Source: Oscillospiraceae bacterium
Lineage (GTDB): Bacteria; Bacillota; Clostridia; Oscillospirales; Oscillospiraceae
Direction: 5' to 3'
DNA length: 34,429 bases
Assembly: GCA_022801715.1 (NCBI GenBank)
Contig: JAAWSV010000027.1
Coordinates: 1 to 34,429, forward strand
Positions 1 to 6,930 of the stretch are shown in pieces. A program made the position numbers and the translations under genes. Under the pieces are notes generated by a model, which ran no database searches, was not told where the DNA came from, and saw only the letters and a list, made by a program, of their open reading frames with translations. Each line of letters begins with the position of its first letter. The stretch's first letter is position 1.

Positions 1-107
1 CGAATCCCTCAAACATATTTTCTTTTTTGCCCGCTTTTGGGGGCTTGGTTTTGTGCGCCCTTTTGGGAAATGCTACTTAAATTACGATGTTTCAACCTTG
101 TCATCTC

Positions 108-317
108 CTACAGGTGGATTTGGTCTATCTTACCGGATTTTTCCCCTGCTGGCAAGCTGTTTGGCTGAATTTGCGGCATAGAGACAGGGGGACGGCATGG
201 TCGGTGATTGGGAGCTTCAAACAGAGGACATACCCTTTTCAGATCGTTGAACTGCCAAATCAGGTGCACAAGATACAGGGTGGCGGAACCATAACCGTCA
301 CCCTGTATCTTAATCAT
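108..317 (-). CDS. Small hypothetical ORF, doubtful
   Basis: A 69-codon frame whose ATG follows the stop of the upstream kinase-like gene directly (TGA then ATG), an arrangement that allows translational re-initiation. No Shine-Dalgarno of its own is visible. The product has no membrane segment or motif that I recognise; it is rich in Pro, Gln and Ile and ends in KSGKIDQIHL. Its first codons lie inside a perfect 13-bp hairpin (270-311), which argues that this stretch may simply be the 3' untranslated region of the kinase gene. Small frames of this style are common in mobile segments of gut clostridia, but I cannot verify a match. Real gene or not is open. Confidence 0.25.
   Translation of the reverse strand: MIKIQGDGYGSATLYLVHLIWQFNDLKRVCPLFEAPNHRPCRPPVSMPQIQPNSLPAGEKSGKIDQIHL
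270..311. repeat. Perfect 13-bp inverted repeat (hairpin)
   Basis: AAGATACAGGGTG (270-282) is exactly complementary to CACCCTGTATCTT (299-311), with a 16-nt loop. It lies just downstream of the minus-strand kinase-like gene, where a terminator would sit, but no T-run follows on either strand, so it is not a classical intrinsic terminator. It may stabilise the mRNA 3' end or be the end of a small element. Nothing else is recognisable in 1-107. Confidence 0.6.
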
Positions 318-833
318 TCATAATTCTAAATCGACATGATATTCATTGTCGATAAGCAGATAATTTATGTTGTGCTTTTGACACATTTCAAGCATTTGGG
401 CGTTGTCTTGCAAAGCGGATTCCATGGTATAATCCGAATCATCAAGCCTTTTCTCAATCACGCTCGCATATTTTTTTATATCCTCAAAATGTGTCTGAAT
501 ATATTGCTTACTCATGATTAAGCATATATATTGGATTTGATACCGGTAGTGTTCATCAAAATCTGTTTGCCAATCAAAGGGTATGTAGCACCCCTCAATA
601 ATAAGATTTTGCCCATTTTCAATGGCAGTTTTTATTACCTCACGTATAATCGGCCATAAATACTTGGTTAAGGCCAGATCATCACTCATTGGAGTCAATT
701 CTGTATTTCCACTTCGAATGAGTCCCATTTTCAGATGATCTATGGACAAATATGGGTATTTATATTTTTCAAGGAGCTGCTGCGCTAAATTGGTTTTCCC
801 TGTGTGAGAGGCACCACCAATCAAAATAACCAT
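318..833 (-). CDS. P-loop kinase-like protein (AAA/zeta-toxin-like NTPase fold)
   Basis: 171 residues. A Walker A motif GASHTGKT sits at residues 7-14 directly after a first beta strand (VILIG), followed by a DHLKMG segment and a second strand LIIEGCYIPF, the layout of small P-loop kinases (adenylate-kinase/zeta-toxin/2-phosphoglycerate-kinase-like). A phosphotransferase on a small molecule is the family expectation; the substrate cannot be read. Start is secure: AAGGAG lies 7 nt before the ATG. A TTGAAA-N17-TATGAT promoter lies upstream. The gene is clearly AT-rich with A/T-ending codons, unlike everything from 1072 onward, which suggests recent acquisition. It stands alone on its strand, divergent from trpS. 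Confidence 0.85.
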   Translation of the reverse strand: MVILIGGASHTGKTNLAQQLLEKYKYPYLSIDHLKMGLIRSGNTELTPMSDDLALTKYLWPIIREVIKTAIENGQNLIIEGCYIPFDWQTDFDEHYRYQIQYICLIMSKQYIQTHFEDIKKYASVIEKRLDDSDYTMESALQDNAQMLEMCQKHNINYLLIDNEYHVDLEL

Positions 834-868
834 TTTTTTCTCCTTGCAAAATGTGACCTATCAATTTA

Positions 869-897
869 ATCATATCATGATCCATGTTCCGTTTCAA
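869..897 (-). promoter_or_regulatory. Sigma-A promoter of the kinase-like gene
   Basis: On the minus strand TTGAAA (897-892) and TATGAT (874-869) are separated by exactly 17 bp, a near-consensus housekeeping promoter about 30-60 nt upstream of the 833 start codon. Confidence 0.7.
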
Positions 898-972
898 TCT
901 GTAATGAGTGAATTGGACAGAGTTTTATACCCAGCAACGTTTTTCTTAAAAAGGGAGCAGGGGACATACCTG

Positions 973-1001
973 TTGCACTTTTTCTCCCGTTGTGATACAA
1001 T
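973..1001 (+). promoter_or_regulatory. Sigma-A promoter of trpS operon
   Basis: TTGCAC (973-978), a 17-bp spacer and TACAAT (996-1001). It predicts a leader of about 65 nt. The leader contains GCGCC-TGAC-GGCGC followed by TTTT (1028-1044), a small hairpin that could attenuate transcription. No T-box (no GGGTGG-N-ACC core) is present, so tRNA-sensing control of trpS is not supported. Confidence 0.75.
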
Positions 1002-1071
1002 ATACCAATTGATTGTACATCTCAGCTGCGCCTGACGGCGCTTTTACCCAACGATAAAGGAGCAAATTGCA

Positions 1072-2070
1072 ATGGAAGAAAAAAAAGTCATGCTCTCCGG
1101 CATCCAGCCCAGCGGGGATCTCCACTTGGGCAACTACCTCGGGGCCATCAAGAACTGGTCCGCCCGGACGGAGGAGTTCGACTGCTACTACTTTATGGCG
1201 GATATGCACACCATCACTGTGCGGCAGAACCCGGCGGACCTGCGGCGGCGGACACTGGAGCAGCTGGCCCAGTACATCGCCTGCGGCCTTGACCCGGAGA
1301 AGAACACCCTCTTTATCCAGTCCCACGTCCATCAGCATGCGGAGCTGGGGTGGGTGCTCAACTGCTACACCATGTTTGGCGAGCTCTCCCGGATGACCCA
1401 GTTTAAGGACAAGTCCTCCAAGCACAAGGACAACATCAACGGCGGTCTCTTCACCTACCCCTCCCTGATGGCGGCGGACATCCTCCTCTATCAGCCGGAC
1501 TACATCCCCGTGGGGGAGGACCAGAAGCAGCACTGTGAGCTGACGCGGGATGTGGCCATCCGCTTCAACCACATCTACGGCGATGTGTTCAAGGTCCCCG
1601 AGCCTTACATCCCCAAGGCCGGAGCCAGGATCATGGGCCTCACCACGCCGGAGAGCAAGATGTCCAAGTCCATCCCCGAGGGCTGTGTCTTCCTCATGGA
1701 GAAGCCAGAGGACATCCAGCGCAAGTTCAAGCGGGCCATCACAGACAGCGACACGGAGAACCCCGTCCGCTATGACCCGAAGGAGAAGCCCGGCGTGGCC
1801 AATCTGATGAACATCTACGCCGCCGTCACCGGCAGGAGCTTTCAGGCGATCGAGGCGGAGTTTGCCGGGCAGGGCTACGGAAGGTTTAAGCCCGCTGTGG
1901 GGGACGCGGTGGTGGAGTGCCTGCGCCCTATCCGGGAGGAGGCCCAGCGCATCCTCTCCGACAAGGCCTATTTGGAGAGCGTCTACAAGGCCGGGGCGGA
2001 GAAGGCCTCCTATGTGGCAAACAAGACCCTGCGCAAGGTCTATAAGAAGATCGGCTTCGTGGCGAAGTGA
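1072..2070 (+). CDS. trpS: Tryptophanyl-tRNA synthetase
   Basis: 332 residues, the usual length for bacterial TrpRS, a class Ic aminoacyl-tRNA synthetase that charges tRNA-Trp with tryptophan in the cytoplasm. Visible motifs: the HIGH-type signature PSGDLHLGNY (residues 13-22) in the Rossmann fold and KMSKS at about residues 196-200, both needed for ATP binding and aminoacyl-adenylate formation. The conserved GEDQKQH segment lies between them. Start ATG has AAAGGAG 9 nt upstream. Promoter at 973-1001. It is the first gene of an apparent operon with the cell-wall genes that follow after 14 nt; that coupling is probably positional rather than functional. Confidence 0.98.
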   Translation: MEEKKVMLSGIQPSGDLHLGNYLGAIKNWSARTEEFDCYYFMADMHTITVRQNPADLRRRTLEQLAQYIACGLDPEKNTLFIQSHVHQHAELGWVLNCYTMFGELSRMTQFKDKSSKHKDNINGGLFTYPSLMAADILLYQPDYIPVGEDQKQHCELTRDVAIRFNHIYGDVFKVPEPYIPKAGARIMGLTTPESKMSKSIPEGCVFLMEKPEDIQRKFKRAITDSDTENPVRYDPKEKPGVANLMNIYAAVTGRSFQAIEAEFAGQGYGRFKPAVGDAVVECLRPIREEAQRILSDKAYLESVYKAGAEKASYVANKTLRKVYKKIGFVAK

Positions 2071-2084
2071 GGTGCGGGGCAGAG

Positions 2085-3197
2085 ATGTATATTGAAAAGG
2101 CACTGATTGCCGATGTGATGCTTGCCTTGGTGGTGGCGCTGACCATCAGCTTTGTCTCCACCCCCATGGTCCGCCGTCTGGCCTTCAGGATCGGCGCGGT
2201 GGATATCCCCAAGGACAACCGGCGGATGCACGACCACCCCATCGCCCGGCTGGGGGGGCTGGCTATCTTCTTCGGCTTCCTGGTCTCCGTGCTGATCTTC
2301 GCCGAGATAGGGCGTCAGCTCCAGGGAATTCTCATTGGTGCGGTGATCATTGTGGCGCTGGGGATCGTGGACGACATCCGGTCTCTGCCGGCCAGACTGA
2401 AATTTGTGGTGCAGATTCTGGCGGCTATGGTGGCGGTGTACCATGGGGTGTCCATCGAGGCGATCAACAACCCCAATATCTTCAGCAGCGAGCCTTACTG
2501 GGTGCTGGGGATCTGGAGCTGGCCCATCTCCGTCATCTGGATTGTGGCCATCACCAATTCTGTGAATCTGATCGACGGCCTGGACGGTCTGGCCGACGGC
2601 GTGTCCTCCATCGGTGCGCTGACCATGCTGATTATCTCCATCCTTCTGGGGGAGGCGGACATCGCCCTGATCTGCGGAGCCCTGCTGGGGGCCTGTGTGG
2701 GGTTCATCCCCTACAATATGAACCCGGCCAAGATCTTTATGGGGGACACCGGGGCCACCTTTTTGGGCTTCGTGCTGGCTACGGTGTCCATACAGGGGCT
2801 GTTCAAGTACTACGCGGTGATCTCCTTTTTGGTGCCCTTCATCATTCTGGGGCTGCCCATTTTAGATACCACCGTGGCCTTTATGCGGCGCATCCTCCGG
2901 GGGCAGAGTCCCATGGTGGCCGACCGCAGTCACATCCACCACAAGCTCATCGACCTGGGGCTGAGCCAGAAGCAGGCGGTGGCCACGCTGTATATCGTCT
3001 CCGGCGTGCTGGGCCTCAGCGCGGTGATGCTCACCACCACCGGCGGGGGCAAGGCGGCGCTGTTCATCTTGGCGCTGATTATCTGCGGCATCGTGGCGGT
3101 GCGGGCCATCTGGCCCCACCATGAGAATCATGAGCACCGCGAGGACCAAGGACAGCCAGAGGGGCCGGAGCAGGCGGAAAAGGAGCGGGAGAAATGA
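2085..3197 (+). CDS. Undecaprenyl-phosphate GlcNAc-1-phosphate transferase family (TagO/WecA)
   Basis: About 370 residues, a polytopic membrane enzyme of the MraY/WecA/TagO family that transfers a sugar-1-phosphate (typically GlcNAc-1-P) from a UDP-sugar to undecaprenyl phosphate, the first step of wall teichoic acid or surface polysaccharide synthesis. Diagnostic segments: an early RLGGLAIF, the Asp pair GIVDDI, NLIDGLDGLADG, GDTGATFLG, and the HIHHKL motif on the last cytoplasmic loop, typical of the WecA/TagO rather than the MraY branch. The C-terminus ends in a charged, Glu/His-rich tail. I chose ATG 2085 because GAGGTG precedes it by 10 nt; an in-frame GTG at 2067 overlaps the trpS stop and has no clear ribosome site. 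Its stop overlaps the next gene (ATGA), so the epimerase is translationally coupled. Confidence 0.93.
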   Translation: MYIEKALIADVMLALVVALTISFVSTPMVRRLAFRIGAVDIPKDNRRMHDHPIARLGGLAIFFGFLVSVLIFAEIGRQLQGILIGAVIIVALGIVDDIRSLPARLKFVVQILAAMVAVYHGVSIEAINNPNIFSSEPYWVLGIWSWPISVIWIVAITNSVNLIDGLDGLADGVSSIGALTMLIISILLGEADIALICGALLGACVGFIPYNMNPAKIFMGDTGATFLGFVLATVSIQGLFKYYAVISFLVPFIILGLPILDTTVAFMRRILRGQSPMVADRSHIHHKLIDLGLSQKQAVATLYIVSGVLGLSAVMLTTTGGGKAALFILALIICGIVAVRAIWPHHENHEHREDQGQPEGPEQAEKEREK

Positions 3198-4339
3198 GTG
3201 ACCTTCGGATTATGAGCGTGTTCGGCACCCGGCCGGAGGCCATCAAGATGGCCCCGCTGGTGCAGGAGCTGTCCCGGCGGGAGGGGGTGAGGTCCCTCTG
3301 CTGCGTCACCGCCCAGCACCGGGAGATGCTGGACAGCGTGCTGGACATCTTTCGGCTGCGGCCCGACTTCGACCTGAACATCATGGAGCCCCGGCAGACC
3401 CTCTCCACCATCACCTCCAAATGCCTCACCGGGATGGACCGGGTATTGGAGGAGGCCAAGCCCGATATAGTGCTGGTCCACGGGGACACCTCCACCACCT
3501 TTGCCGGCGCCCTGTCCGCCTTTTACCACAGGATCCCTGTGGGACATGTGGAGGCGGGGCTGCGGACCTACGACAAATACTCCCCCTACCCGGAGGAGAT
3601 GAACCGGAGGATGGTGGGGGCCATTGCGGAGCTGCACTTCTGTCCCACTGCCGCCAACCGGGAGAATCTGGAGCGGGAGACGATCAGCAAGGGGGTGTTT
3701 TTGACGGGGAATACCGTCATAGATGCTCTACAAACAACGGTTGTAAAGGATTTTACCTTTGCAGACAACACGCTCAATCATTTGGACTATGCAAACCGAA
3801 AGGTGATCTTGGTCACCTGCCACCGGCGGGAGAACTACGGCCAGCCTATGGAGGACATCATGTCCGCGCTGGCCCACATCGCCCGGACCAATCCCGAGGT
3901 GGACATTGTCTACCCGGTTCACCTGAGCCCGGCGGTGCAGGAGTGCGCCCACCGGCATCTGGACGGCATCGAAAATGTCCATCTCATCCCGCCCCTGGAC
4001 GTGCGGGAGATGCACAACCTGATGGCCCGGTGCTATATAGTGATGACCGACTCCGGCGGGCTTCAGGAGGAGGCCCCCGCCTTGGGGAAGCCGGTGCTGG
4101 TGATGCGCCGGGAGACCGAGCGGCCCGAGGCCGTGGCCGCCGGCACGGTGAAGCTGGCGGGAGTGGAGTATGAGCGCATTGTCGAGCTGGCGGAGGAGCT
4201 GCTGGGCGATCCCGCGGCCTACGCCGCCATGGCCCATGCGGTGAACCCCTACGGCGACGGGCAGGCCTGCCGCCGGATTGCCGATGCCATCCTCTGGCAC
4301 TTCGGCCGGGGAGAGCGGCCGGCGGATTTTGGGGGCTGA
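3194..4339 (+). CDS. wecB: UDP-N-acetylglucosamine 2-epimerase (non-hydrolysing)
   Basis: 381 residues, the usual length of WecB/MnaA. It interconverts UDP-GlcNAc and UDP-ManNAc, supplying ManNAc for teichoic-acid linkage units or capsule. Visible: N-terminal GTRPEAIKMAPL (residues 10-21), VHGDTSTTFAGALSAF, GHVEAGLRTY, the HRREN segment, and the C-terminal DSGGLQEEAP and MRRETERPE motifs that bind the UDP-sugar in this GT-B-fold family. ATGA overlap with the tagO-like gene fits a TagO-MnaA functional pair. A stretch from about 3711 to 3815 is conspicuously richer in A/T than the rest of the gene while the protein remains in frame. Confidence 0.95.
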   Translation: MSDLRIMSVFGTRPEAIKMAPLVQELSRREGVRSLCCVTAQHREMLDSVLDIFRLRPDFDLNIMEPRQTLSTITSKCLTGMDRVLEEAKPDIVLVHGDTSTTFAGALSAFYHRIPVGHVEAGLRTYDKYSPYPEEMNRRMVGAIAELHFCPTAANRENLERETISKGVFLTGNTVIDALQTTVVKDFTFADNTLNHLDYANRKVILVTCHRRENYGQPMEDIMSALAHIARTNPEVDIVYPVHLSPAVQECAHRHLDGIENVHLIPPLDVREMHNLMARCYIVMTDSGGLQEEAPALGKPVLVMRRETERPEAVAAGTVKLAGVEYERIVELAEELLGDPAAYAAMAHAVNPYGDGQACRRIADAILWHFGRGERPADFGG

Positions 4340-4377
4340 GAGGGGTTTTAAGACGGTCAGAGGGGAGGATGTGTGCC

Positions 4378-5115
4378 TTGAAGAAGCACCGGTTTACGCT
4401 GATTGCGATGGGGTTTTGCATCCTCATTCTGCTGCTGCTGATCCTGTTCATCCGGGGGACCTCCCGGCAGCGGAGCCACATGGAGCTCCCCGATGACAGC
4501 GCCGCCCTCCCGGGGGGCGAGGAGGAGCCTGACAGCAGCGCCTCGCTGTCCATAGTGGAGATTACGCCGGAGACGGTGCAGCAGGCGGTGGCCACCATGA
4601 CACGGCCCGCTACCTATGTGCGGACGGTGCGCATCACCACCCACTGGTCCGGCGGGTCCCGGACGGTGGATGTGCAGACCGCCGTCCGGGAGCCATACAC
4701 CCGCATGGATGTGCAGACAGCCGGCGGCAGTACCCGCCACCTCCTCACCGACGGGGAGCGGACCTGCATCTGGTACGACGAGGAGCGGGAGTGGGCGGAG
4801 TTTCCGTCCGGGGATTTTACCGAGGACGAAGAGCAGCGGATTTTGACCTATGAGGACCTGCTGGAGCTGCCGACGGAGGAGATCGTGGCCGCGGTCTACC
4901 GGGACTACAAGGACCTGTCCTGCATCTGCGTGCTCACTGCCGCCGACAAAGAGGGGTACGACACCGCCTACTGGATCTCCGTGGACACGGGCCTTTTGGT
5001 GGCAGCTATCACCCGACAGGACGGGGAGACGGTGTACGAGATGGAGTCGCTGACCATGGACACGGCGGTGGACGAGAGCCGGTTTTTACTGCCGGATGGG
5101 AGCGCGCTGGCGTGA
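4378..5115 (+). CDS. Membrane-anchored extracytoplasmic protein of unknown function
   Basis: About 245 residues from a TTG start; GGGGAGG ends 9 nt before it. An in-frame ATG at 4369 abuts the same ribosome site and is therefore unlikely. After MKKHRF comes one strong membrane segment (about residues 6-25), then a Ser/Glu/Asp-rich linker and a soluble domain of about 190 residues with alternating beta-strand patterns (RTVRITTHW, RTVDVQTAVREPYTRMDVQ, DGERTCIWYDEEREWAEF, YWISVDTGLLVAAITRQDGE). The strand-rich pattern resembles LolA/LppX-fold lipoproteins, including the clostridial GerS type; that is inference only. It follows wecB by 38 nt and likely belongs to the same operon, so a role at the cell surface is plausible. 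5116-5251 shows no gene and no convincing terminator. Confidence 0.8.
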   Translation: MKKHRFTLIAMGFCILILLLLILFIRGTSRQRSHMELPDDSAALPGGEEEPDSSASLSIVEITPETVQQAVATMTRPATYVRTVRITTHWSGGSRTVDVQTAVREPYTRMDVQTAGGSTRHLLTDGERTCIWYDEEREWAEFPSGDFTEDEEQRILTYEDLLELPTEEIVAAVYRDYKDLSCICVLTAADKEGYDTAYWISVDTGLLVAAITRQDGETVYEMESLTMDTAVDESRFLLPDGSALA

Positions 5116-5251
5116 GAGTGGGATAGCCCGCTGTAGGAGCCGCCTTGTCTGTCGCTGTACAGGCCGGTGCTGGCGGCGCTTTTATAGGCGGAGAGCGCTG
5201 TAGGAACGCTGACAGAGACGGAAAACGGCGGGGCGTGAATCGGCCGGCAAA

Positions 5252-5797
5252 TTGGCGTTTGAAGGAGGGGTATCTACGAAATATTTCATAGATTTTGCGG
5301 CGTTGGCGCTTCTGTATGCCCGCTGTTTTTACAGAAAGTGGAGGGAACAGGGGAGAGAGGTGCTCCTTGTCAACACCCTCTTTTATCTGTATTTGTCTGT
5401 TGTGCTGTATTTTACTTTGATGCCGGTGCTAACAGCCCTCCCGTTTGTCCTGAATCACCCCTATAAACCGATGAATTTGGTGCCGTTTGTGGACGTTTTG
5501 GCGGGGAGAGGGGACTTTGTTAGGCAGATCGTGTTGAACATGATCATGACCATGCCATTTGGCTTTCTGTTCCCCCTGACCCGCTGCGGAGCGGCTAAAT
5601 TTGGTAAGACGGTATTTTGTTGCTTTTTGATGAGCTTAGGTATCGAGGTGCTACAGCCGCTTATCAACGGTTTTCGTTCCTCGGATATTACGGATTTAAT
5701 AACCAATACCATTGGCGGGGCGTGCGGATATGGCTTCTATGTGCTGTTCAGGCCGCTTACCTTTTGGATTTTGGACCATCTGAGGGCGAAGAGGTAG
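5252..5797 (+). CDS. VanZ-like membrane protein, start codon doubtful
   Basis: Up to 181 residues. VanZ-family hallmarks are visible: NLVPFVD, a membrane segment followed by MPFGFLFPL, then EVLQPLINGFRSSDITDLITN and GGACGYGF. VanZ (from Tn1546) raises teicoplanin resistance; chromosomal homologues have mostly unknown roles. The initiation site is odd. A full AGGAGG (5263-5268) is followed at the ideal 7-nt distance by ACG (5276), and reading from there gives TKYFIDFAALALLYARCFY, an ordinary N-terminus with Met replaced by Thr. The TTG at 5252 lies upstream of this ribosome site and has none itself. Either ACG is used weakly, or an ATG-to-ACG change has crippled the gene. Base composition is lower in GC than the flanking genes. 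Confidence 0.75.
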   Translation: MAFEGGVSTKYFIDFAALALLYARCFYRKWREQGREVLLVNTLFYLYLSVVLYFTLMPVLTALPFVLNHPYKPMNLVPFVDVLAGRGDFVRQIVLNMIMTMPFGFLFPLTRCGAAKFGKTVFCCFLMSLGIEVLQPLINGFRSSDITDLITNTIGGACGYGFYVLFRPLTFWILDHLRAKR

Positions 5798-5845
5798 ACG
5801 CCTGCCTGTTTGACGCGCGGTGGCGGGTACAGTAAGGCAGAATAA

Positions 5846-5882
5846 AAGGGCAGGACAAACCGACTCGGTTTGTCCTGCCCTT
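5846..5882. terminator. Bidirectional intrinsic terminator
   Basis: An 18-nt arm (5846-5863, beginning AAGGGCAGGACA) is complementary to 5865-5882, giving a long perfect GC-rich stem with a minimal loop. On the minus strand it is followed by TTTATT, so it serves best as terminator of the small-protein operon; it also separates that operon from the convergent VanZ-like gene. Confidence 0.85.
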
Positions 5883-5904
5883 GCTCTGTTTTCGTCCCGC
5901 CATT

Positions 5905-6159
5905 TTACAGCAAGAACACCAGCGCCAGCGCCAGCAGCAGCTCCTCGTCCTCGCCCTCGGAGAAGAGGAGGGCGATCAGCAGCAGCAACAGCAGGTCGCC
6001 GGTGTCGATGTCCTTCAGCTTCAGCCGTCCCAAAATCTTCTGGAGGAAGCCGCCCTCCCCGGCGGCCGACGGCTCCCCGCCGGAGGGCGGCGGAGAGTCG
6101 GGGGGCGGGACGGGACAGTAGCCGCCGTTGTCGTTTTGTATGTAGCGGTTATACATCAC
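5905..6159 (-). CDS. Small protein with hydrophobic acidic C-terminus, unknown function
   Basis: 84 residues from a GTG at 6159 (ATG at 6156 is an alternative), overlapping the end of the preceding gene, so translation is probably coupled. Composition is bipartite: a polar start (YNRYIQNDNGGY), a Pro/Gly-rich linker, a short amphipathic LQKILGRLKLKDIDTGD, then two hydrophobic runs (LLLLLLIALLF and LLLALALVFLL) separated by SEGEDEE. That is a hairpin-like membrane insertion at the C-terminus. I recall similar DTGDLLLLL-type tails in spore-forming Clostridia but cannot assign a family or function. Last gene of a three-gene operon. Confidence 0.75.
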   Translation of the reverse strand: MMYNRYIQNDNGGYCPVPPPDSPPPSGGEPSAAGEGGFLQKILGRLKLKDIDTGDLLLLLLIALLFSEGEDEELLLALALVFLL

Positions 6160-6545
6160 GTCTCACCCAGTGTTCCGAAGAATTTTTTCCCCACCCGGAG
6201 GAGGCGGGCAATCTGTATGGCTTTATCCAGCTTCTCCTGCCGGCTCTCCTTCAGAAAGGGGCGCAGGGACTGGAGCAGCTGGGTGCGCTGGTCGTTCTCT
6301 CCGCTGCCCAGCTCCTGAAGCAGCGGCAGAAGCCGGGAGAGCAGAGCCGGGTCCGCCTGTCCAAAGAGCGAGGAGAGGTCCGGCATCGGCGGCGGAGGCG
6401 GGGCGCTCTCCGGGGAGCCGTCGGTCTCCGTCCCCGCCGCCGGCTGGGCGGGGGAGAGCCCTAAGGACTGGGCCAGGGAGGCCACTTGGGCCATGGCCTC
6501 TGGGGAGGACAGTATCGTGTTCAGTTTTTCCTCAAAGTCGTTCAC
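6156..6545 (-). CDS. Small soluble protein, unknown function
   Basis: 129 residues starting at GTG 6545, with AAGGAGG 8 nt upstream. N-terminal helix-rich segment (FEEKLNTILSSPEAMAQVASLAQSLG), a low-complexity Pro-rich linker around residues 35-55, then a helical C-terminal half ending LDKAIQIARLLRVGKKFFG. No transmembrane segment. The N-terminal SPEAMAQVASLAQ pattern echoes the helical style of the upstream 83-residue protein, so the two may interact. Middle gene of the operon; overlaps the next start by 4 nt. Confidence 0.75.
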   Translation of the reverse strand: MNDFEEKLNTILSSPEAMAQVASLAQSLGLSPAQPAAGTETDGSPESAPPPPPMPDLSSLFGQADPALLSRLLPLLQELGSGENDQRTQLLQSLRPFLKESRQEKLDKAIQIARLLRVGKKFFGTLGET

Positions 6546-6566
6546 GATACGGTCCTCCTTAGCTTT

Positions 6567-6818
6567 TTACTTCCCGCCCCCCATGGTCCGGTTGATCCGA
6601 TCCACCAGCTCCGCGCCCTCCTGGGTCCGCATCAGCTGCTGCACCATCTGCGTCAGCTGGGAGGCGTCCCCCCGGGCCGCGGCCCCCGCTGCCTGTTGGA
6701 GGCCGGACTGCTGCTGCATCATGGCAATCAGCCGCTGGCCGTCGGAGGAGTGCATCATTTGCAGCAGCGCGTCCTTGTTCTGCTGGAGCTGCCGCATAAG
6801 GTCTTGGTTGTTGTCCAT
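6567..6818 (-). CDS. Small Gln/Met-rich helical protein, unknown function
   Basis: 83 residues, predicted almost entirely helical and strikingly rich in Gln and Met (MRQLQQNKDALLQMMHSS, MMQQQSGLQQAAG, LTQMVQQLMRTQEG). Contains no membrane segment. ATG has AGGAG 6 nt upstream. It is the first gene of the operon with the 129- and 84-residue proteins. About 35 nt upstream on the minus strand lies CATATACTA, which fits the CATANNNTA -10 pattern of sporulation sigma-K and partly sigma-E, but no good -35 is seen, so sporulation control is only a possibility. Confidence 0.75.
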   Translation of the reverse strand: MDNNQDLMRQLQQNKDALLQMMHSSDGQRLIAMMQQQSGLQQAAGAAARGDASQLTQMVQQLMRTQEGAELVDRINRTMGGGK

Positions 6819-6884
6819 AGTCTGCTCCTATCCTATTTGATACCATAGTATATGTGGAGAAGGGAGATTATGTGAATGGGGAAT

Positions 6885-6905
6885 GAGGAATTAGGAGTTA
6901 GGAAT
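6885..6905. repeat. TTAGGA-type short tandem repeat, copy 1
   Basis: Two and a half units of a degenerate GAATTAGGAGTTAGGAAT pattern in the gap 6819-6930. Related copies occur at 14007-14023, 16859-16876 (reverse orientation) and 24651-24666, always at gene ends or between genes. Confidence 0.5.
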
Positions 6906-6930
6906 TTTTTGCGTGGGGAGAATTGGGGAA

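Noticed and set aside
87..323. 78-codon plus-strand frame at the window start
   Set aside because: No ribosome site, runs over the hairpin and into the end of the kinase-like gene.
844..1035. 63-codon frame between the kinase-like gene and trpS
   Set aside because: It covers two divergent promoters, has no good ribosome site and no protein-like pattern.
1002..1071. T-box leader in front of trpS
   Set aside because: Leader is only about 65 nt and has no GGTGG-type T-box bulge or specifier stem.
946..2103. Long open frame antisense to trpS (similar ones at 9688-10908 minus, 18843-20360 plus, 30920-32515 plus)
   Set aside because: In GC-rich DNA the frame opposite third-codon positions stays open. 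The translations are Val/Leu/Gly/His-rich without domains, lack ribosome sites, and lie fully over strongly recognised genes.
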